A stretch of 64,000 nucleotides of DNA, from NCBI RefSeq assembly GCF_035943795.1, contig NZ_DASZBY010000105.1:1-64000 (forward strand), written 5' to 3'. Origin of the DNA: Aliidongia sp035943795 (lineage in GTDB: Bacteria > Pseudomonadota > Alphaproteobacteria > ATCC43930 > CGMCC-115725). Below are positions 46,052 through 53,789 of this stretch, piece after piece. The notes under the pieces are model-generated. The model did not search any database and was not told the origin of the DNA. It saw only the letters and a program-made list of their open reading frames with translations. A program made the position numbers and the translations under genes. Position 1 is the stretch's first letter, and each line of letters begins with the position of its first letter.

Positions 46052-48016
46052 TCAGGCCGTCCGGAGATGGGCCAGGAACTCATCGACGTTCTGGCGAAGC
46101 GCAGCGGTCTGCCGGCCGAGCTCGTCGGCCGACGCATGGACCCGATTGGCCGCCTTGCCGGTTTCCGTTGCCGCCTCGCTGACGCCGGCCACGTTGCTCG
46201 TCACCTGGTCCGTGCCGACCGCAGCCTGCTGAACGTTTCGGGCGATCTCCTGCGTCGCCACGCCCTGTTCCTCGACCGCGGACGCGATTGCCGTCGCGAT
46301 CTCGCTCATCGAGGCGATCGTCCCGCCGATGCCCTGGATCGTGCCGACCGCTTCGTTGGTCGCCCCCTGCATTGCCGCGACTTGCGTCGAGATCTCCTCG
46401 GTCGCACTCGCGGTCTGGCTGGCCAGCGACTTCACCTCGGACGCGACGACGGCAAAGCCCTTGCCGGCCTCGCCGGCACGCGCGGCCTCGATGGTCGCGT
46501 TCAGTGCCAGCAGATTGGTCTGGCTTGCAATCGCGCCGATCAATTTCACGACATCGCCGATTTTCTGCGCGGCCGCCGAGAGCCCTTGGACGGTAGCATC
46601 GGTTCGGCTCGCTTCCACCGCGGCCTGCCGGGCGATTTTGGTCGATTGATCGACCTGCCTGCCGATTTCGGACACCGAGGAGAACAGCTCCTCGGTGGCG
46701 GTCGCGATCATGTTCACATTGGCCGAGGCCTGTTCCGCGGCCGCAGCCACGGTAACGGCCTGCGAGCTCGTCTCCTCCGCCGTCGCCGACATGCTCTGCG
46801 AAGTCGCGCGCATCTCGGTCGCGGCCGACGTGAGCGCGTCCAGCGACGATTGGACACCGCGCTGGAAATCATCGGCCAGTCTGGTCATCAGGATCTTTTT
46901 GTCGGCCTCGGCCCGCCGCTCCTGCAAATCCTGCTCTCCCCGCAGGCGCACCGTCTCGATCGCATTTTCCTTGAAGACCTCGAGCGAGCGCGCCAGCATT
47001 CCCACCTCGTCCCGGCGCTCCGTGCCGGTGACCAGGATCGCCAAGTCCCCTTGGGCGAGCCGCTCGATCAACCGCGCGATCGTGCCGAGCGGTCTCGAAA
47101 TGCCGCGACCGATCAGCCAGGCGAGCACGCCGCCCGCGCCGATCATCAGCGGAATTCCCCAGCCCAGGATCCGGGTCGTCCGGGCGATGACTTCAGTCGC
47201 GCGCGCCTTTTCCTCGACGCTCCGCTGCTTGATCTGGCGATCGAAGTCTTCGAGAACCGGTTCGGCGTCGGCATAGAGTTTCGACAGTCCGACAACCGCA
47301 TCGGCTTCCGCGAGGGTGGCATCCGCCGCCGCCGCGAAATCCCGCTGATAGGCAGCGAGCTTTTCCGCGATGACGGTTCTTTGATCCCCAGGAACCGCGC
47401 TCGCCGCCAATCGCCCGGCGAACCGGGCCGCGGCCTCTTTCATCACATCCAGGTAATGCCGGTCGACGCGGGCGAAAAAATCTTTTTCATGGCGCCGCAT
47501 CATCAGCATTGCGGCGTCGAGCCCGTCATCCTTGTCGGTCGCGAGCAAAGCCTCGATGTCGTGGACCGACCCGCGAAGTCGCCCCTGCAGGCCACCATTT
47601 TCGTCGAGACCGATCTGCCGGCGATCATTCGCCACGACCTCGAACTGGCCGCGGTACTGTTTGACCAGATCGTTGATCTTGTCGAGCTGGGCGCGAGACT
47701 CGTCGCCGATCAGGTTCTGCAGGGCGGACTCCGCCCCTGAAAATCGCTCGAGCGCGGCGGCATGCTTCGCGACGAATTCTTCCTTGTGCCGCAGCAGGAA
47801 GTCCTTTTCCGAGCGGCGTGCCTGGAGCAGGTCGATCTCCACCTCCGCCAGCGTCAGGAGGCTGAGGTTGGAACGTTCCACCGCCCGGCCGGCCGCAGCG
47901 GCTTCGAGCGTGCCGGAGTGGTAGGTCAGGCCGGTGATGACGAGGCCCAGAACGCCGACGAAGCCGACGAGGCCGATCTGATAATTCACCCCAATCCGAC
48001 CCAGTATGCTCGCCAT
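46052..48016 (-). CDS. Methyl-accepting chemotaxis protein with HBM sensor domain
   Basis: A 654-residue chemoreceptor. TM1 at about 10-32, a periplasmic helical bimodular (HBM) domain at about 40-270, recognised by two copies of an RRxEKDF-type motif (RRSEKDFLLRHKEEF and RRHEKDFFARVDRHY), TM2 at about 280-302, then a HAMP domain and a long cytoplasmic coiled coil with the hairpin tip IGAIASQTNLLALNATIEAARAGEAGKGFAVVASEVKSLA. HBM receptors bind organic acids such as TCA intermediates. There is no C-terminal CheR pentapeptide. ATG 48016 follows GGGTGG; it converges with recG with a five-base gap. Confidence 0.93.
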   Translation of the reverse strand: MASILGRIGVNYQIGLVGFVGVLGLVITGLTYHSGTLEAAAAGRAVERSNLSLLTLAEVEIDLLQARRSEKDFLLRHKEEFVAKHAAALERFSGAESALQNLIGDESRAQLDKINDLVKQYRGQFEVVANDRRQIGLDENGGLQGRLRGSVHDIEALLATDKDDGLDAAMLMMRRHEKDFFARVDRHYLDVMKEAAARFAGRLAASAVPGDQRTVIAEKLAAYQRDFAAAADATLAEADAVVGLSKLYADAEPVLEDFDRQIKQRSVEEKARATEVIARTTRILGWGIPLMIGAGGVLAWLIGRGISRPLGTIARLIERLAQGDLAILVTGTERRDEVGMLARSLEVFKENAIETVRLRGEQDLQERRAEADKKILMTRLADDFQRGVQSSLDALTSAATEMRATSQSMSATAEETSSQAVTVAAAAEQASANVNMIATATEELFSSVSEIGRQVDQSTKIARQAAVEASRTDATVQGLSAAAQKIGDVVKLIGAIASQTNLLALNATIEAARAGEAGKGFAVVASEVKSLASQTASATEEISTQVAAMQGATNEAVGTIQGIGGTIASMSEIATAIASAVEEQGVATQEIARNVQQAAVGTDQVTSNVAGVSEAATETGKAANRVHASADELGRQTAALRQNVDEFLAHLRTA

Positions 48017-48172
48017 GATCCACCCGCCTTTTGCTTGAGCGGGCAAGGAGAACCCCTTACGGATTAAGTTTCTGCTTATAAGCGCGCGTTTGATGGGAGA
48101 TGGCAGATCACGGCCAAGCGATTTGTGCGCAATCGGCTTGCGGCCGATCGCTTGCGGCATCACGTTATGGAA

Positions 48173-48637
48173 ATGTCGACCGAAACTCCCGATGCCCCGC
48201 CTGCGACCAGCGCCCTGATGCTCAGCAACCAGCTGTGCTTCGCGGTCTATGCAGCGGCGCACGCATTCAACAAGACCTACAAATCGCTGCTCGAACCGCT
48301 CGATCTCACCTATCCGCAATACCTGGTCATGCTGGTGCTGTGGGAGGGCGACGACTTGACGGTGAAGGAGTTGGGCGAACGGCTGTTCCTCGATTCCGGC
48401 ACGCTGACCCCGCTGCTGAAACGGCTGGAGACGGCCGGGCGGGTACGCCGGATGCGCGACCCGTCGGACGAGCGGCAGGTGAGGATCACATTGACCGACG
48501 CGGGCCGCGCACTACGCGACAAGGCTGCTGCGGTCCCGCCGGCGCTGCTGTGTGCCACCGGCCTCGACGTCCCGAGTGCGGTCGGCCTCAAGGACGAACT
48601 GGCCCGGCTGCGCGCCGTCTTGGACGCCGCCCCCTGA
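48173..48637 (+). CDS. ohrR: OhrR, MarR-family organic-peroxide sensor repressor
   Basis: A 154-residue MarR protein of the two-cysteine OhrR type. With the ATG at 48173 the reactive cysteine falls at Cys22 (LSNQLCFAVYAAAH) and the resolving cysteine at Cys127 (PALLCATG), the same positions as in Xanthomonas OhrR, supporting this start over the ATG at 48167. The helix-turn-helix is LTVKELGERLFLDSGTLTPLLKRLETAGRV with wing RDPSDERQVRI. It represses ohr until oxidised by organic hydroperoxide. ohr lies 113 bases downstream with a palindrome in between. Confidence 0.93.
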   Translation: MSTETPDAPPATSALMLSNQLCFAVYAAAHAFNKTYKSLLEPLDLTYPQYLVMLVLWEGDDLTVKELGERLFLDSGTLTPLLKRLETAGRVRRMRDPSDERQVRITLTDAGRALRDKAAAVPPALLCATGLDVPSAVGLKDELARLRAVLDAAP

Positions 48638-48664
48638 GCATCGAAAAATCTTCAAGGCCCACTC

Positions 48665-48693
48665 TTGCGTCAATTTAAATTGTGCACTATCTA
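48665..48693 (+). promoter_or_regulatory. ohr promoter with OhrR operator palindrome in its spacer
   Basis: TTGCGT (48665-48670), 17 bases, TATCTA (48688-48693). The spacer begins with CAATTTAAATTG (48671-48682), a perfect 12-bp AT-rich palindrome of the type known for OhrR binding sites. Repressor bound there would block polymerase; the ohr ATG is 58 bases downstream of the -10. Confidence 0.75.
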
Positions 48694-48750
48694 ATTGTAC
48701 GTAAGATTGATCGCGACGGTGTTCCCGCCGCCCGTTCCGAGGAGAGCAAA

Positions 48751-49176
48751 ATGTCCGTGAACGTTCTTTATACGACCCAGGCGACGGCGACCGGCGGCCG
48801 TGACGGCGAAGCGAAGACCGCCGACGGCGCCTTGTCCGTCAAGCTCGCGACGCCGAAGGAACTGGGCGGCGCCGGCGGCCCGGGCAACAATCCCGAACAG
48901 CTGTTCGCGGCCGGCTATTCCGCCTGTTTCCTGGGCGCCATGAAGTTCGTCGCATCGCAGGGCGGCCCGAAGGTGCCTGCGGATACGACCGTTACCGCAA
49001 CGGTCGGCATCGGGCCGCGTTCGGAAGGCGGTTTCGGCATCGACGTCGGTCTGGAAATCTCGCTGCCGGGCTTGGCCAAGGCCGAGGCCGAGGCGCTGGT
49101 CGAAAAGGCCCATCAGGTGTGCCCGTATTCGAACGCCACCCGCAACAACGTGCCGGTGCGCCTGACGATCGTCTGA
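48751..49176 (+). CDS. ohr: Organic hydroperoxide resistance protein Ohr
   Basis: A 141-residue OsmC/Ohr-fold peroxidase that reduces organic hydroperoxides with lipoyl-protein or dihydrolipoamide as electron donor. Catalytic cysteines are Cys59 (GYSACFLGAM) and Cys124 (HQVCPYSNATR), and the N-terminus VLYTTQATATGGRDGEAKT and LATPKELGGAGG are diagnostic. GAGGAGA lies upstream of the ATG. It is controlled by OhrR encoded just upstream; a strong hairpin follows the stop. Confidence 0.95.
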   Translation: MSVNVLYTTQATATGGRDGEAKTADGALSVKLATPKELGGAGGPGNNPEQLFAAGYSACFLGAMKFVASQGGPKVPADTTVTATVGIGPRSEGGFGIDVGLEISLPGLAKAEAEALVEKAHQVCPYSNATRNNVPVRLTIV

Positions 49177-49194
49177 GCCCACGAGCGACGCGGC

Positions 49195-49226
49195 CGAACC
49201 CTCTCTCGATGCCGGGAGGGGGTTCG
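49195..49226 (+). terminator. Hairpin terminator after ohr
   Basis: CGAACCCTCTC (49195-49205) pairs with GAGGGGGTTCG (49216-49226) to give an 11-bp stem with one G-T pair and a ten-base loop. It starts 18 bases after the ohr stop and is followed by TTCGT, a weak T-rich tail. Confidence 0.7.
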
Positions 49227-49398
49227 TTCGTCAGAACGCCTGCCAGCCCGCCGGCGCATCCTTTGCGGGCGCCCTGTTGGCGATGTCGTGCTGATTTTAG
49301 AATATCAGCCGGTGATGGCTGCGACGATCGGGCGTCCTCCGCAGACGGCCGCAATATCGGCCGCCGACGAAATTCATGACAATGCTCCGTTTTGACGA

Positions 49399-49917
49399 TC
49401 AGGCGGCACCGCGCAGGGGGACGATTTCGCCCGGCGCATAGTCGATCAGGCCCAACAGCGTGGAGACCACGGCCCCGTCCTCGCTCAGCGGAACCAGCAG
49501 ACGGGCAAGCGGGTGCGAGTTGTTCTGGGCATCGCGCCAGCGGCCGGCATGGCAGCTCGGACGCCGCTCCCGGACGGTCTCCTGGGCAAAATGCTCCATG
49601 ATCCGGGCCTGTTCCGGCACGAGGCTGTCCTCAACCCAGCGGCCGGTCGGATCGCTGCCTTCACGCGCGGCAATACCGGTGCCGACCAGGCGCCAGCGCA
49701 GGCGTGCCGAGGGACCGACAATATCCAACAGGAAAACTTGGGGCAGCAATCGGCCAAGCGCCACCGGATCGACGTCGCGCCGGCGCGGAATCCCCGCATG
49801 TCCGGCACGGTTGCAGCACGCACGCCAGTAGTCCTCGACCTGCAGCGCCAGCCGCGTCGGCACGATTTCCATGCCGGTTCCGCCACGCGCCTGTGCCGCC
49901 GCCCTTGGATCGATCAT
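49399..49917 (-). CDS. PAS_5-family single-domain protein
   Basis: A 172-residue protein matching the alphaproteobacterial PAS_5 group (DUF1488-era family): YWRACCNRAGHAGIPRRRDVDPVALGRLLPQVFLLDIVG, LRWRLVGTGIAAREGSDPTGRWVEDSL, and a C-terminal LARLLVPLSEDGAVVSTLLGLIDY. It has no output domain, so it may be a small ligand-sensing or scaffold protein; no function is known for the family. ATG 49917 gives the standard N-terminus. An unusual double hairpin lies upstream (49979-50029). The family name is from memory of the pattern and is only moderately certain. Confidence 0.75.
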   Translation of the reverse strand: MIDPRAAAQARGGTGMEIVPTRLALQVEDYWRACCNRAGHAGIPRRRDVDPVALGRLLPQVFLLDIVGPSARLRWRLVGTGIAAREGSDPTGRWVEDSLVPEQARIMEHFAQETVRERRPSCHAGRWRDAQNNSHPLARLLVPLSEDGAVVSTLLGLIDYAPGEIVPLRGAA

Positions 49918-50292
49918 CCGGTTCCGCCCCTGCCTCAGAACCCTCCAAACCCGTCCTGACGCCCTCGCCCGACGCTGCTTCGGGCCCAGGCCCGAACCGG
50001 CGTCGCGACTAGCAGTCGCGGCCGTTTTTGAAGTGGCACACCATATACATGAATGCACGCCATTCGTGTAATGATTTTGTCATCGCTTCCGATGCGAAAT
50101 GGACAGACAATTCGGCCGCCCGGACCGTCTCGCCAGGGGCGTGATGCCATGAAGGCCAAGCATTTGCCGCAGAAACTGCCGCATCGCGCGTTCGCCTTGA
50201 TCCCCGAAGCGGATGCTATAGCCTAGCGGCACGTCCGACCGATCGGGTTCCCGCTGCCGGCACCCCGCGCCACAACCCAAAGTGACTCTCCC
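49918..50292 (+). other. Intergenic region with two tandem hairpins and a T-run
   Basis: Between the divergent PAS_5 and ABC-transporter genes. It contains TTCGGGCC-CA-GGCCCGAA (49979-49996) and CGCGACT-AGC-AGTCGCG (50004-50020), followed by TTTTT at 50025-50029. On the plus strand this resembles a rho-independent terminator or attenuator, yet no gene lies upstream to be ended. It could close a small RNA or a regulated leader of the ABC operon. The region after 50030 shows no gene, riboswitch consensus or repeat I recognise. Confidence 0.5.
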
Positions 50293-51300
50293 ATGATGTC
50301 TCGCATCCTTCGTCGTGCCCTGCTGTTACCCCTCCTTGCAGGCCTGGTCGCCGCGCTTCCCGGAACGGCCAGGGCCGACGATAAGGTGGTGATCGGCACC
50401 GACTGGCGTGCCGAAGCTGAGCATGGCGGCATCTACCAGGCCCTGGCCCGCGGGATCTATAAGAAATACCGCCTGGACGTGGAGATCCGGCAGGGCGGCC
50501 CGAACCTCAACCAGGCCCAGTTGCTGGCCGCCGGCCGCTATGATTTCGCGGTGCAGTCGAACAGCTTCGAGCCGCTGAACTTCGTCAAGAACGGCGTGCC
50601 GATCGTGGCCGTCGCCGCCGCCTTCCAGAAGGACCCGCAGGTGCTGATCGCCCATGCGGGCTCCGGCCTGGACACACTCGGCAAGATGAAGGGCAAGCCG
50701 ATCCTGATCTCGGCGGCGAGCCGGGAAAATTTCTGGCAGTTCCTACGCGTGCGCTACGGCTTCGCTGACGAGCAGATCCGCCCCTATACCTTCAACCTCG
50801 CACCGTTCCTGGCCGACAAGAACGCGATCATGCAAGGCTATCTGACGAGCGAGCCCTATGCGATCGAGCTGGCGACCGACGAGAAGCCGCTGACCATCCT
50901 GCTGGCCGACCAAGGCTATCGCAGCTACGGCGCGATGATCGCGGCAACCCAGGTGACGATCGAGAAGAAGCCGGACCTGGTCCAGCGCATGGTGGATGCG
51001 ACCCTGCTCGGCTGGATCAGTTACCTGAACGAAGATGCGTCTGCCGCGAACGCGCTCATCAAGCGCGACAATCCGGAGATGACCGACGCGATCATCGCCC
51101 ACGCCATCGCCGGCATGAAGCAGTATGGCATCGTGCAGTCGGGCGATGCCCAGACCCTGGGGGTGGGCGCGATGACGGATGCGCGCTGGCAGGAATTCTT
51201 CGCCTTCACCGCCGAGGCCGGGATCTATCCCAAGGACCTGCCATACCGGAAGGGCTATACGCTGGCGTTCGTGAACCACAAGCTGGGGCTGGCGCAATAG
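50293..51300 (+). CDS. ABC transporter substrate-binding protein, NMT1/THI5-like
   Basis: A 335-residue periplasmic binding protein with a Sec signal (RRALLLPLLAGLVAALPGTARA|DD). The mature domain begins VVIGTDWRAEAEHGGIYQALARGIYKKYRLDVEI, then QAQLLAAGRYDFAVQSN, matching NMT1/THI5/SsuA-like proteins, which bind pyrimidine thiamine precursors, sulfonates, nitrate or similar. The ligand is not resolved. The stop TAG overlaps the apparent start region of the ATPase gene (CAATAG), and an ATPase and a permease follow. Confidence 0.9.
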   Translation: MMSRILRRALLLPLLAGLVAALPGTARADDKVVIGTDWRAEAEHGGIYQALARGIYKKYRLDVEIRQGGPNLNQAQLLAAGRYDFAVQSNSFEPLNFVKNGVPIVAVAAAFQKDPQVLIAHAGSGLDTLGKMKGKPILISAASRENFWQFLRVRYGFADEQIRPYTFNLAPFLADKNAIMQGYLTSEPYAIELATDEKPLTILLADQGYRSYGAMIAATQVTIEKKPDLVQRMVDATLLGWISYLNEDASAANALIKRDNPEMTDAIIAHAIAGMKQYGIVQSGDAQTLGVGAMTDARWQEFFAFTAEAGIYPKDLPYRKGYTLAFVNHKLGLAQ

Positions 51301-52052
51301 CGCCGCTCGTCACGCTCGGGGGCGTCGGCAAGCGCTTCGCCAGCGGCACGGCGGCGCTGGCCGGGCTCGATCTCGCGGTCCAGCCCGGCGAGTTCCTGAG
51401 CCTGGTCGGCCCATCCGGCTGCGGCAAGAGCACGGCGTTGCGCCTGGTCGCCGGCCTCGCCGCGCCCAGCGAAGGCCGCATCCAATGGGACGGCGGCGAC
51501 CGGCCGCGGCCCGGTGACATCGGCTTCGTGTTTCAGGAACCGACCCTGATGCCCTGGGCGCGCGTGCTGGCGAACGTCACCCTGCCGCTGAAACTGGGCG
51601 GCACCGGACGCGCCGAGGTGGAGCGCCGGGCCCGGGACGCGCTGGCGCTGGTCGGCCTCGACGGGGTCGAGCGCGCCTTTCCGCGCGAACTGTCGGGCGG
51701 CATGCGCATGCGCGTCTCGATCGCCCGCGCGCTGGTCATGCGACCGCGCCTGCTGCTGATGGACGAGCCATTCGCCGCGCTCGACGAGATCACGCGGCTC
51801 AAGCTCAACGACGACCTGCTGGCGCTCTGGGCCGAGCGCGGCCTCGCCGTGCTGTTCGTGACCCACAGCGTCTACGAATCGGTCTACCTGTCCAACCGGG
51901 TCGCGATCATGGCGGCACGGCCGGGCCGCATCGTCGCCGACCTGGCCGTGACCGCACCCTATCCGCGCGACGCCGCCTTTCGCCACGGTGCCGCCTATGG
52001 CACCGCCTGCGCCGAGGTCTCGGCCGCCCTCGGCCGGGCGATGGCGGCATGA
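51297..52052 (+). CDS. ABC transporter ATP-binding protein (start codon noncanonical)
   Basis: About 251 residues if read from 51297. In frame are APLVTLGGVGKRFASGTAAL, Walker A GPSGCGKST (51408-51434), Q-loop VFQEPTLMPW, signature LSGGMRMRVSIARAL and Walker B LLLMDEPFAALDE; this is a complete SsuB/TauB-type nucleotide-binding protein. No ATG, GTG or TTG occurs in frame before Walker A: the codon overlapping the upstream TAG is ATA (51297-51299), and the first TTG (51438) would remove the nucleotide-binding loop. An ATA or other rare start, or a coupling/frameshift effect, is needed. It overlaps the permease gene by ATGA. Confidence 0.82.
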   Translation: MAPLVTLGGVGKRFASGTAALAGLDLAVQPGEFLSLVGPSGCGKSTALRLVAGLAAPSEGRIQWDGGDRPRPGDIGFVFQEPTLMPWARVLANVTLPLKLGGTGRAEVERRARDALALVGLDGVERAFPRELSGGMRMRVSIARALVMRPRLLLMDEPFAALDEITRLKLNDDLLALWAERGLAVLFVTHSVYESVYLSNRVAIMAARPGRIVADLAVTAPYPRDAAFRHGAAYGTACAEVSAALGRAMAA

Positions 52053-52834
52053 GCGCGCGGTTTGCCGGCTGGCTGCTGCCGGCGGTGGTCGGCCTCGCGG
52101 CGCTGGGTGCCTGGGAAGCAGCGATCCGCATCCTGGAAATCCCGCCCTACATCGTGCCGGCGCCGAGCCGGATCGCGCTCGCCCTGGTGCGCGACTGGGC
52201 GATCCTCGGTCCGGCCCTGTGGTTCACGGTCAAGATCGCCGCCCTGTCGCTGCTCGCCGCGGTCGTCGGCGGCGGCGCGCTGGCCTTGCTGTTCGCCGCC
52301 TCGCCGCGGGTCGAGCGCAGCCTGCTGCCCTACGCGATCATCCTGCAAGTCACGCCGGTCGTGGCCGTGGCTCCGCTCATCATCATCTGGGTCGACAACA
52401 CGACGGCGGCCCTGCTGATCTGCGCCTGGATCGTCGCGTTCTTCCCGATCCTGTCGAACACGACCCTGGGCCTGAACAGCGCCGACCGGAACCTGGGCGA
52501 GTTGTTCCGGCTCTATGGCGCCTCGCGCTGGCAGACGCTGCGCCATCTGCGCCTGCCGGCGGCACTGCCGTATTTCCTGGGCGGCCTCCGGATCTCGGGC
52601 GGCCTCGCGCTCATCGGCGCGGTCGTGGCGGAGTTCGTGGCCGGCGCCGGCGGGCGCGAATCCGGCCTCGCCTACCGCATCCTCGAATCCGGCTACCGGC
52701 TCGACATCCCGCGCATGTTCGCGGCGCTGACGCTCATTTCCGCCGCCGGCATCGCGATCTACGCGCTCCTCGCCGGCCTGTCGCACCTGCTGCTGCGCCG
52801 CTGGCATGAGAGTGCCCTGTCCCGCGAGGAATGA
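52049..52834 (+). CDS. ABC transporter permease (BPD-type inner-membrane subunit)
   Basis: A 261-residue permease with about six hydrophobic helices (for example FTVKIAALSLLAAVVGGGALALLFA and LISAAGIAIYALLAGLSHLLL). The coupling EAA-type loop is ELFRLYGASRWQTLRHLRLPAALPYFLGGLRISGGLALIGAVVAEF, which docks on the ATPase. It closes the three-gene operon SBP-ATPase-permease and overlaps the ATPase gene by four bases. Its type matches SsuC/TauC/ThiX-like transporters. Confidence 0.9.
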   Translation: MSARFAGWLLPAVVGLAALGAWEAAIRILEIPPYIVPAPSRIALALVRDWAILGPALWFTVKIAALSLLAAVVGGGALALLFAASPRVERSLLPYAIILQVTPVVAVAPLIIIWVDNTTAALLICAWIVAFFPILSNTTLGLNSADRNLGELFRLYGASRWQTLRHLRLPAALPYFLGGLRISGGLALIGAVVAEFVAGAGGRESGLAYRILESGYRLDIPRMFAALTLISAAGIAIYALLAGLSHLLLRRWHESALSREE

Positions 52835-52953
52835 TCGGCCGCGGCGGACCGGCACGGCCGCGAAGCGCTCAAGCCGCGACCGGTACTTGCGGAGCCTCGC
52901 CCGGCCGCCTACCTTCGACCGACAGTCGGGCCCGAGATTAAGGATTGCAAATC

Positions 52954-53754
52954 ATGGACATGACCGGCGAATACCGCATCGCGGCGCCCCGCGCGAAGGT
53001 CTGGGCGGCGCTGAACGACGCCGAGATCCTGCGCCAGGCGATCCCCGGCTGCGACGAGATCGAGAAGACGTCCGACACGTCCTTCACCGCCAAGGTCACG
53101 GCGAAGGTCGGGCCGGTCAAGGCGAGCTTCGGCGGCAAGGTCACCTTGAGCGACATGGATCCGCCCAACGGCTACACCATCACCGGCGAGGGATCGGGCG
53201 GCGTCGCCGGGTTCGCCAAGGGCGGCGCCAAGGTCGGTCTGGTCGACGACGGCGCCGGCACGCTCCTCACCTATGCGGTCGATGCCCAGGTCGGCGGCAA
53301 GCTGGCCCAGATCGGCTCGCGCCTGATCGACGGCACCGCGCGCAAGATGGCCGAGGAATTCTTCACCCGCTTCGCCGCCCTGGTCGCCGAGGGCGAGTTG
53401 TCGCCGCCGGTTCCGATCGCGGCCACCCCCGATGCCCTGGTCGCCGCCGAGCCCACGCCGGAACCCGTACCCGAATCCGCTGCGACCATCGCCGCCGAAC
53501 CGGCGATCGAGGCGGCCTATAGTTCCGCCGTCGATCCGCATGCGGCCCCGATGGCGATGACCGCGGCGCCCGAGCCGGAGCCGGCGGCGATCCCCGCCGC
53601 CGCGACCGTGCCGCCGGCATCCGCCACGCTCGGCACGGCCGGCGGAGCCACCCCGGTATCGACCGGCAACAAACCGAGCGGCGGCCTCAATCCCTGGATC
53701 TGGATCCCGGCCCTGGTCATCGTGCTGGGCATCGTCGTGGCGATTTTCCGCTAA
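52954..53754 (+). CDS. coxG: CoxG-like SRPBCC protein with C-terminal membrane anchor
   Basis: A 266-residue protein. Residues 1-150 are the SRPBCC/CoxG domain (MTGEYRIAAPRAKVWAALNDAEILRQAIPGCDEIEK; GGVAGFAKGGAKVGL). Then comes a Pro/Ala/Thr-rich linker of about 80 residues and a C-terminal hydrophobic segment (IWIPALVIVLGIVVAIF). CoxG is known to recruit CO dehydrogenase to the membrane in Oligotropha. The CO-dehydrogenase-like coxSLM genes lie 7.5 kb downstream. ATG 52954 has AAGGA nine bases upstream. Confidence 0.87.
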   Translation: MDMTGEYRIAAPRAKVWAALNDAEILRQAIPGCDEIEKTSDTSFTAKVTAKVGPVKASFGGKVTLSDMDPPNGYTITGEGSGGVAGFAKGGAKVGLVDDGAGTLLTYAVDAQVGGKLAQIGSRLIDGTARKMAEEFFTRFAALVAEGELSPPVPIAATPDALVAAEPTPEPVPESAATIAAEPAIEAAYSSAVDPHAAPMAMTAAPEPEPAAIPAAATVPPASATLGTAGGATPVSTGNKPSGGLNPWIWIPALVIVLGIVVAIFR

Positions 53755-53789
53755 GGTCGATCCGCGGCCGGCCTGGTCGGGCGCAGTTC

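Noticed and set aside
50030..50292. TPP or other known riboswitch ahead of the NMT1-type transporter
   Set aside because: The conserved CTGAGA and related TPP elements are missing; no other riboswitch consensus was recognised.
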